Shown: positions 57,390 to 64,000 of the stretch, one piece after another
How the letters are laid out: every line of letters begins with the position of its first letter
Numbering within the stretch: position 1 is the stretch's first letter
DNA from: Selenia dentaria
Lineage: Eukaryota > Arthropoda > Insecta > Lepidoptera > Geometridae
Assembly (NCBI GenBank): GCA_917880725.1
Contig: OU862886.1
Location: forward strand, 12,368,501-12,432,500
DNA: 64,000 nucleotides
Reading direction: 5' to 3'
Translations under genes and position numbers: made by a program
The notes under the pieces: generated by a model
Database searches by the model: none
What the model saw: the letters and a program-made list of their open reading frames with translations, nothing else
What the model was told of the DNA's origin: nothing

Positions 57390-57544
57390 GCAACCGTGCA
57401 GCGAGAAGTGAAGTGATAACCCGACGGCGATCGCGTATATCCAGGCGGCAGGTAAACCCGAGGCATCTTGGTAAATCAGAGATCTGCGTCAGAATCCGAA
57501 GGGCCCTGTCCGTCAGTCTGCCTAATCATCCCAGCACGAACCAG
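57390..57544 (+). other. Candidate non-coding exon or 5' UTR with splice donor
   Basis: A GC-richer island in AT-rich DNA, from about 'gtgcaaccgtgcagcgagaa' to 'cagcacgaaccag', followed directly by a donor-like 'gttagt' (57545-57550). No ATG frame is convincing. It could be a first exon of a gene reaching beyond the window on the plus strand, or a GC-rich repeat fragment. Confidence 0.25.
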
Positions 57545-57550
57545 GTTAGT

Positions 57551-57844
57551 CCCATCTGCTCATTCCCGGTCGATTACACTTAAGTATTTTGTTTTCCTAA
57601 ATATATAGGAATCATCGAAGTTTGTCGTATCAAATATTCTGTGTAATTTTCGTTATACAGTTCACTTAACTATCGCTCGCTTTTGTAGTGTTATAAAGGG
57701 CAATGACAATGAATCTTCTTTGAATTTATAAGTACTAGGCAACACCTCTTCACTTAATTGATATAGATAAAATAACCGTTTACTTACTTAAGAAAGGACA
57801 AAGTCTCGAATTTTTAATTTATAGGACTTAGGTACTTAAGAAAA
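57551..57844. other. AT-rich spacer
   Basis: Nothing recognised. Confidence 0.5.
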
Positions 57845-58022
57845 ACTAATATTATAAAGAGGAAAGATTTGTATGTATGTTTGTAACGAATTGGCTCAAA
57901 TAGTACTGGACCGATTTCAAAAGTTCTTTCACTATTGGAAAGCTACATTCACCCTGAGTAACAAAGGCTATATAAGATTCATCATCATCACCGCGTGGGT
58001 GAAACCGCGGAGAGCAGCTAGT
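57845..58022 (-). repeat. Dispersed repeat family H, copy 3
   Basis: Inverse of 43139-43330: 'actaatattataaagaggaa', 'ctcaaatagtactggaccga', 'tttcaaaagttctttcac', 'aaaggctatataagattcat' and 'gtgaaaccgcggagagcagc' with 'tagt'. Confidence 0.78.
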
Positions 58023-58261
58023 GAAAAATGTAACGAGACTGAACAAAGTAAAAAAGATATGCCAGTGTCGTAGTTAATGGAAAGCCATGGCCACCGCCTC
58101 CCTCTACAGGGAACAAGCCTGATTATCTGTATGTATACATACCTATAATATATCCGCACAAAACTGCCGTAACGAGCTTAAGGGATTATACGAATGTGTA
58201 ATGTCTGATGAGTTAAAAGCTTTGTTACATCACGTAAGGAATGTATTTTGTTGTTAATAAT

Positions 58262-58317
58262 AGTAGTTTATGCAACTGTCATATAATACCCGTGTTATAT
58301 GCAGTTGCATACACTAC
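58262..58317. other. Inverted repeat with 8-nt asymmetric spacer (candidate recombinase site)
   Basis: 'tatgcaactgtcatataa' (58269-58286) and 'ttatatgcagttgcata' (58295-58311) pair completely except for one extra base. They flank the spacer 'tacccgtg' (58287-58294), and outer agtagt/actact bases extend the pairing. It lies about 55 bp past the recombinase stop codon. Arms plus an asymmetric 6-8-nt core is the known layout of tyrosine-recombinase core sites, but a simple hairpin or small MITE would look the same. Confidence 0.4.
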
Positions 58318-58371
58318 TTTATCTTCACTAATGCAATTAATCAAACAACAAGAGTAAAAGCTGACAATAGT

Positions 58372-59629
58372 TTATTTATAATAATTGTTCAAATTTTGGA
58401 TGGTACAATTTTGAAAGTTAATGTTAATTATTGATCCAGCAGCTGTAGCAGTCGCAGGGCAAGCAGTAGAGCTCGTAGACGGAGTCGGAATATTTATAAT
58501 TACTTCATTCGTCTTGTTTTCTATACTGTTCAAGATCGTATTTGAGACTTGAATTTTATTCATTAAAGACTCATCAATGTAGCTTTCAGCCACAGTAGAA
58601 GACTTCCACCCCCCGTGTCGTTTCAGTGCGGTCAAATCACCACCGCTATCTATGAGAAGGGTCGCCGAGGTGCGCCGGAAGCAATGCCCCGTGTACAAAG
58701 CTGGGTTAGGCAGATTCAAAAAACTTGCGATAGTTTTTCCCAGAGCACCAAATTTATTAATACCAATTCTTTGATCGACGCACTTTCCCGATCTATAGCT
58801 CAAGAAAAAGGCAGGGTTTCGACAGGGGGTGGGTCGAAGTTCGATGTATTTTTTACATACGGCATAGCAGTTGCCCGTCACAACGAAAGAACGATCTATT
58901 TTCGTTTTTGTTTTCGAAACTTTCACCATGATTGTACTGTCGTCTATGTTAAAGACTTCATCGAACTGGATGTTGTATAGCTCTTGCCTTCGGCATGCCC
59001 CCATTATGCCGAAGATTAGTACAACCTGTAACAATAAACGATATAATAAGCTTGAGGTACATAGCCAAGGCAAAAACTATGATTTATGAAGTAGTAAAGT
59101 GTAGGTACCTACTACCAAATTTATACACAAAGCGCTTAAACGGAGTGTCTAGATAACTTGCGTGTGTAGTACGTAAGTACTAGGTAGATTAAATAACAGA
59201 ACTAAAATACACTTACCTTTTCAAAAAGATACAAAATATCTGGTGAATCTTCCAGGAACATCTTTATTTGACCTGATGTAAACGTCAAGGACTTTTTTCC
59301 TTGTGTCCTTCTGAACTGCGTTTCAGGAACGCTATGACCTTTGAATACTTCGTGATATCAATATTGTTGTAGATACTCAGTGTGGACTTAAGCATAGAAT
59401 ATTTAGCCCACATAGAAGATGGTTTGAATTTGTCGGAGAGGTCTTTGAGATACGCAAGAATGACATTTTCAGAAAATGATGTAGTTTTCTTTTCGGTCTT
59501 CCATGCCAAAAAGTTATTATATTCTTTTTCATATAATTTTCTAGATTTTTCTGGCAAAAGATTGTGAGTTACTTTTGTTGCCAATTCTAGAATATCCGGA
59601 GGCGTACAAATATCATCGTCGCTATCCAT
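58372..59629 (-). CDS. Tyrosine recombinase, Crypton-like, two exons, one frameshift
   Basis: A lone tyrosine recombinase of about 355 codons. Exon 1 (59629-59217) starts at MDSDDDICTPP and holds the helical core-binding domain (residues about 10-115: KLYEKEYNNFLAWK, VILAYLKDLSDKFKPSSMWA). Exon 2 (59025-58372) holds the catalytic domain: Arg in GACRRQEL (about 150), Lys-rich SKTKTK (about 176-180), H-x-x-R in YTGHCFRR (252, 255), His of RHGGW (275) and Tyr of AESYIDES (287), followed by a Ser/Thr/Asn-rich tail of about 60 residues. The 191-bp intron has GTAAGT and TTGTTACAG and joins in phase 0. A six-A run (59293-59298) appears one base short: the frame then ends in SP-stop, while the next frame continues LTFTSGQIKMF to the donor. 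This could be a real lesion or a sequencing error. An AATAAA overlaps the stop codon. No reverse transcriptase or RNase H lies nearby, which argues against DIRS/Ngaro. A Crypton transposase or a domesticated descendant is the best reading; a nuclear protein is inferred. Confidence 0.88.
59026..59216 (-). other. Intron of the tyrosine recombinase
   Basis: 191 bp with donor GTAAGTG (from 59216) and a pyrimidine-rich acceptor ending TTATTGTTACAG (59026). Splicing between GAA AAG and GTT GTA keeps phase 0 and joins the core-binding and catalytic domains. The upstream ATG at 59073 that opens the longer minus frame lies inside the intron, so that frame's first 16 codons are not real. Confidence 0.85.
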
Positions 59630-59694
59630 TTTTAACTTTTAATTTGTATTTTAAAAACAAAACAAACATTAAATTCACGCGTATTTATTGTCAC

Positions 59695-59760
59695 AGTGAA
59701 CTTGCCGCCATTAAAATGCAGCTGCGCGCGCAGGGCCAATCAGGAGTGAGCGCGCGCTGT
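59695..59760 (-). promoter_or_regulatory. GC-rich upstream region of the recombinase gene with inverted CCAAT
   Basis: Between AT-rich flanks lies a GC-rich patch with 'gcagctgcgcgcgc', then 'gccaatca' on plus (GATTGGC on minus) and 'gagcgcgcgc'. It starts about 65 bp upstream of the ATG at 59629, in promoter position for the minus-strand gene. A plus-strand role cannot be excluded. Confidence 0.35.
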
Positions 59761-60142
59761 TCTTTTTTTATTTAATTGGCACAAGATCTTACCAAAGAGT
59801 TTTGTGTATGTAAGTTTAGTAGTTTCGACGAAGTTTTCACGTATAACCCAACTGTTTTCAAAAGCCAGCCTAATATCAAAATGTTATACAACTTGTATGA
59901 GGATTTTGACATAAGGCTCGCCACGTTAATTGGTCGCGTTTTATTGATGTTATAATGAGATTTTACGATATCGATGTGGATATTATAACATCATGTGAAA
60001 TTGCTTAAATTGAGTGTTGTGTTGTCTGTTCTATAACAGTAGTAATTATAAGTCAAGTATTGGAAACATAAGTAGAATGTTACAACATTAGTGTAGATAA
60101 AAGTTATTTCAGAAACATTGTGCGTATCGCAATTTTCGTATG
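59761..60142. other. Non-coding spacer
   Basis: A short perfect inverted repeat, 'tgatgttataat' (59945-59956) and 'attataacatca' (59982-59993), is present. Nothing else recognised. Confidence 0.5.
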
Positions 60143-60745
60143 TACAGTCGCCTGCAATAAGATGTATATATTTCACAATTTACAAAAGTGCCTCGACAAT
60201 CAGGTTAATAAAAATTAACATCAATATTATTCTAAAATGAAGCTATTTATATTATTTTACTGTTTAAAATAATAATTATCTATATTGTTATAAAATGTAG
60301 TGCTGTATCATAGTTTTGGAATTTTAGCGTAACTTAAATACCTACACAAATATCAATAATATAATATATAATATTATAAACTATGATTTAAATGTATTAA
60401 AGGTTTATTTAATTAGGTAGTTTACAATGATTTATTTAATAATGTAATTTAATAATTAAATTTATTCGTATCATGTCAATTTTCTAAATAATAATGAGTC
60501 ACAAAAACAAAATATAATGAAATATACCCTATATATAAACACAACAGTCAAAAATAAAATCAATTAAATAACCCACCTCGTACTGTACCCGGTGCAAAGG
60601 TGCCCATGACGCTGGCTGCATTTCCGCGCTGGATGGCTATGGCTAACCTTTGCAATTAAATTAAATTATTTATTAAATATTAAATATATATTTAAATATT
60701 AAATTAAAATTACGGAATGTATACATCTTATTGCAGGCGACTGTA
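60143..60745. mobile_element. Non-autonomous Tc1/mariner-type element, about 600 bp
   Basis: Perfect inverted ends of 26 bp including TA: left from 60143 'tacagtcgcctgcaataaga', right ending 60745. They start CAGT immediately inside a TA on both sides, the hallmark of Tc1/mariner TIRs and target duplications. The interior is AT-rich and non-coding, with one GC-richer insert (about 60570-60645, 'ctcgtactgtacccggtgca'). No transposase is encoded. Confidence 0.88.
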
Positions 60746-60965
60746 CGACTCTGTACAAATACGAGTAGGTATATCTATAAAAATAAAGAAAATTAATGTG
60801 TCAATCACGTCAAAATAAAACTTTTTTACCAAATACATAAGGAAATATATAATGATATCTATAGCAAAACACAATATTTTTTTATCCGTCTGTCTGCCTG
60901 TCTATTTGTTCCGCCTAATCACCAAAACGGATAAAAAGTTAATATGAATATGCATATTCAGTTTT
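60746..60965. other. Spacer with a short family K piece
   Basis: 'tccgtctgtctgcctgtcta' with 'ttgttccgcctaatcacc' (about 60887-60925) is family K-like. Confidence 0.45.
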
Positions 60966-61730
60966 TAATGACACAAAACAGATCACACAAACAAGGGAGA
61001 TATGAAAAGCGGGCAGGGCTGGTTAGCAATATGCCCAATAACAGATTACATTGTTCGCGGCGGTTCGCAACTTTTGTATTATGTGACTGAACGCCTAGAT
61101 CTAAAGAGATGCCAATCCGTGCGCTGAGCACAAAACCTGGTGTCGCAAGCAGCGGCCGTATTCCGCGATTCAACGTATTCTGTTAGCTACAATAAGTTCA
61201 TTATCCACTGCGGTATTAAAACTTAACGTTTGAGTATGCTTAAGAACAGAGCAAGCATTTTAAACTGTTTAGAATAATAATATAATAAACATATATTTAT
61301 TTCCTCCTCACAAAAGGTTGGTAAAAACAATTTAAAATAATTAGCGAAGAGTGACAAAATAAAACCTAACTATGTGAGGGGTCTGGTGCCCGAAGTAGGT
61401 TTTTAAAATAAAAACCTGTGTCACAGGTCACCAGGTCTCCTCCCACAGAATCTAAACAGTTAACAGAAATTGACTAATATTTACCATATAGTTAGTATAT
61501 ATTAATTAAAAGATGAATAATACATTTCATAGATAAAACATATAAAACAAATCAGTAAAATTCTAAACTTTAGATGCAATATCGCGACCGGCGTTCAGTC
61601 ACATAATACGAGTACAAAAGATGCGAACCGCCGCGCCGCGAGCAATGTGTTCTGTTTTTGGCCATATTGCTGCGACACCGGCCTCGCCCCTTTTTCATAT
61701 CTCCGTTGTTTTCAGATGGTGGTAATGCTA
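60966..61730. repeat. Long inverted repeat, arms about 135 bp, around a 490-bp centre
   Basis: The left arm (about 60966-61100: 'gggagatatgaaaagcgggc', 'agcaatatgcccaataacag', 'ttcgcggcggttcgcaactt', 'ttatgtgactgaacgcc') pairs with the right arm (about 61588-61730: 'ggcgttcagtcacataatac', 'gatgcgaaccgccgcgccgc', 'ggccatattgctgcgacacc', 'tttttcatatctccg') with moderate mismatches. The centre includes 'ctgtgtcacaggtcaccagg'. No coding region or TSD was recognised. It could be two inverted repeat copies or one large fold-back element. Confidence 0.75.
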
Positions 61731-61835
61731 CTGCATGTGTGATGTTTACCGAGACATTTCCTGTCGTTTGATGCAAGAAATTTCCCCGGCAGTTAGACAA
61801 AGCTTCATTTCTTATACATGTTAAGGTTTTTTTTT

Positions 61836-61975
61836 TATAGTATTACTTTTTAAAGCACTAACTAGTCAGAAGACGCGGGTTCGAATCCCGTCCGAGGATG
61901 GAATTTTTCTCTCTATAAATTTCAATGTTTGAGATCGCTTAAGCAGGCGTTAGTGCTTTAAAAAGTAGTACTATA
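61836..61975. mobile_element. 140-bp element with 27-bp inverted ends enclosing a tRNA-Arg-like fragment
   Basis: The ends 61836-61862 and 61949-61975 pair over 27 bp with one mismatch ('tatagtattactttttaaag...'). Between them, 61863-61929 is identical over 67 bp to 62179-62245, the 3' half of the tRNA-like SINE below, including box B 'gggttcgaatcccg'. Confidence 0.85.
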
Positions 61976-62139
61976 AAAGAAAATTACAAGGGCTGCGATG
62001 TCAATACGAAAGTTTCAAGTATTTCTAAATAATGCTTCTTTCGGTTGGATGGTACTGTTAAAACTGTCCAATAGATGTCGCTCCGTCCCCGCAAGACAGT
62101 TAGTCAAATAGAGAGCCTAAATTCGATGCTCGGACCAGA

Positions 62140-62250
62140 TTCTCGGTGGCCTAGTTGGTCAATGGCGTCTGACACGGATAGTCAGAAGACGCGGGTTCGA
62201 ATCCCGTCCGAGGATGGAATTTTTCTCTCTATAAATTTCAATGTTAAGGT
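62140..62250 (+). mobile_element. tRNA-Arg-derived SINE head with downstream body
   Basis: 62140-62214 folds as a tRNA: acceptor TTCTCGG/CCGAGGA (one G-U pair), D stem GCC/GGC, anticodon stem TCTGA/TCAGA, T arm with TTCGAAT loop. The 'ggcgtctga...tcagaagac' arm is like eukaryotic tRNA-Arg, but the anticodon loop has nine bases (CACGGATAG), so it should not decode normally. It runs on into 'gaatttttctctctataaat', shared with the copy at 61863-61929. I read it as a SINE rather than a working tRNA. Confidence 0.7.
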
Positions 62251-63475
62251 TTTATTTTTATTTTATTATTAAATAGTTCAGTTCTACCTACTAAAAATAA
62301 ATTTAAGCACTCCTGAATATCTACATGAAATATTTATTAAAAAATACATTTACCAGGGAACAACAACGTCCCCGTAGATTTAAAATTATGCAAGTTACAT
62401 TAGTGTAATTTACATGCATTTGCATTTTGTCGCCTCGATACACACACTACATGGTAGACTGTTATCCGTATGGCTGTTACAGCACGCTACTCGATTATTT
62501 AATTGAAAGGCAACTCAAAAGCAAGTTTAATTTAATGTGATATACTAAAGTTGGATATAAAAAACCACGTCCGTGAATCAAGCTTGCAATTGTAGGCGCA
62601 CTTTTTCTCGTGTTTCAGTGAAATAAAAAATCTTTGGCTTCAGTCAGTGAACAAAGTTATGTATAAACATTGAACATATCAAATAAAGATACTTATAAAA
62701 TAGCTTAACTTCCTGTTTTAACTGTCCTAAATTAACCTGTAGGTGGTTGACATATTCATGGAATTTCAGGGTAGTTAAGAAGACAGTTGTTTCTAATGTG
62801 TTTGTTTAGGAGATAAAAAACAGTGCAAACTGTATTCGGGATCACCTTCTCAATATTAATTAATTGCGTGATTATTCAGGCTAATGGCAAAATCTAATTC
62901 GCCACAGAAGTAGTTTGATGCAGGTACCTAGTAGCAAACATATACTCGCGTACAAAGTGATTGAAAATTTAAAATAAGGCACACTTATAATAAATTAATA
63001 GTAATCCGTAATCCATAGTATAATTATAAATGAGAAACTGTGTATGTCGGTTAGTAGTTAGTTTTTCAAACACATATCTTTACAAAAGTGACGTCAGCGT
63101 TGATACGAAACCCTACCATGTACCCACGCATTGGACAAACTTCATTATTTTTATATCCAGGAACAACGTCAACTTCTCAAATAGATATCAGAAACTTTAA
63201 AATGAAATAGCTATTACAAATATGTTTATGCATACAAATGCAAGAGTTTCAAAGAAGAGCATTGCGCTACTTAGCTGATTAAATTTTAACTAAGCAGGCC
63301 TTACCCAGGTAAAGCTGTATGAACGTAGAAATATTCAGGATGGTTTCATCTTGATCGTTTTTAAAGAATATTACGTATTTTTTCCCTTTGAGACTTGGTT
63401 TCATTTCGTAATGGTAGCTGGTGATGTCACAGTGATTAATTTCTCCATTTTCACCGATTGCGGTTGTTAGAATCT
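62251..63475. other. Non-coding, nothing firmly recognised
   Basis: 'taattataaatgagaaactg' (about 63020) may be a weak family K remnant. Confidence 0.45.
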
Positions 63476-63620
63476 TAAGGTGCTGTCATATCATGATGTC
63501 GATAAAAATGAGTGTTTTAAAGCAGTTTATCTCATAAACAGGGATATATTTAAATTACAAACCATAATTTGACATCTCTAAGACTACTAAGTACACATTG
63601 ACGGAATTAAAAACATATTT
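63476..63620 (+). repeat. Dispersed repeat family J, copy 2
   Basis: 'ttaaggtgctgtcatatcat', 'gatgtcgataaaaat', 'agcagtttatctcata', 'tctaagactactaagtacac' and 'attgacggaattaaaaac' match 54615-54770. Confidence 0.75.
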
Positions 63621-63734
63621 TAACTTACTACGTACAGATATATGGAGACCGTATTTTAAATCGCTACGGATACCAAACCTACCCGCTATAGTTATTTTTT
63701 AAGTGGCAACCTATACGCGTACTAACTTGGAATC

Positions 63735-63960
63735 GTATAGAAAATCGGTGAATCTCACCAATACCCAACCCGCTGCAAAGGGAAGCTTGCTTTGGTGGAG
63801 CGGTCACTGGCCAAGTCTGATAGGTTGGCACATGTCATGTGTCCAGCGGTCTACAATAAGTTACCCGAAATTACAACCGCAGCTAAAAGTTTGGGTTCGT
63901 TCAAATTAAGGTTAAAATGTTGGCTTATCAATCAGACGTTTTATAGTTAAGAAGAGTTTA
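63735..63960 (+). pseudogene. LINE polyprotein C-terminus, partial at the window end
   Basis: Plus-strand reading: CKGKLALVERSLAKSDRLAH, VMCPAVYNKLPEITTAAKSL, GSFKLRLKCWLINQTFY, stop at about 63946. The V-R--KSD--A, YNKLP and FK--LK-WL patterns are usual for the end of jockey-like LINE proteins. The 68-codon frame 63703-63909 is a different frame over the same DNA and is not the coding one. Confidence 0.75.
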
Positions 63961-64000
63961 TCAGTATTAAATAAAAAGGCACTCGCATAAAATCCATCTT

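Noticed and set aside
58372..59073. The full 233-codon minus frame as a single-exon gene starting at 59073
   Set aside because: The first 16 codons lie in the intron. The acceptor TTGTTACAG at 59026 and the separate exon 1 explain the structure better.
58372..59629. DIRS or Ngaro retrotransposon
   Set aside because: These encode reverse transcriptase and RNase H near the recombinase. Neither strand shows such domains within several kb.
63703..63909. 68-codon plus frame beginning MATYTRTN
   Set aside because: A neighbouring frame reads as a LINE C-terminus (YNKLP motif), so this one is an out-of-frame shadow.

Overview
The window looks like an intergenic or intronic stretch of a moth or butterfly (Lepidoptera) nuclear genome. 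It is AT-rich, gene-poor and dense in mobile elements of kinds I recognise from Lepidoptera: an RTE-clade LINE with an ATG-repeat tail, jockey/CR1-like LINE ends, tRNA-headed SINEs with a shared tail, a mariner, terminal-inverted-repeat MITEs and several dispersed repeats. There is no bacterial-type gene organisation. I find no host protein gene I can name. Names of repeat families rest on sequence recognition without a database search.

Layout. 0-4 kb: dispersed repeats, the poly(A) end of a minus-strand LINE and an RTE-like C-terminal scrap. 4.1-8.2 kb: one old minus-strand RTE retrotransposon (endonuclease plus reverse transcriptase) split by an opposite-strand LINE end at 6170-7196. 8-20 kb: mostly unrecognised AT-rich DNA with scattered repeats and hairpins. 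20-27 kb: 5S-rRNA-derived SINEs (about 20880, 24073 and a 26516 tail; another at 36628), a classic dispersed repeat carrying a nested MITE, and the first of four well-preserved copies of a roughly 240-bp MITE. 29-34 kb: a LINE end and a complex 600-bp-scale tandem array. 37-41 kb: a fold-back element made of nested palindromes, a LINE scrap, and a perfect 99-bp inverted repeat beside an RTE-like scrap. 46-50 kb: two SINEs, two LINE remnants and a 3'-truncated mariner. 51-57 kb: little recognisable.

The most gene-like object is at 58372-59629 on the minus strand. It is a two-exon tyrosine recombinase of about 355 codons with the complete R...HxxR...H...Y catalytic set, a consensus 191-bp intron, a GC-rich upstream patch and a single one-base frameshift in a homopolymer. 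It stands alone, without reverse transcriptase or RNase H, which fits a Crypton-type DNA transposon or a domesticated copy. About 55 bp past its stop codon lies a near-perfect inverted repeat around an 8-nt asymmetric spacer, the layout of a tyrosine-recombinase target site.

Functional links are those of transposon ecology. The 5S-headed SINEs share their 3' end with the RTE element, so RTE machinery probably moved them. The two kinds of tRNA-type SINE share a tail, suggesting one common LINE partner. Several elements are nested, giving a relative order of insertion.
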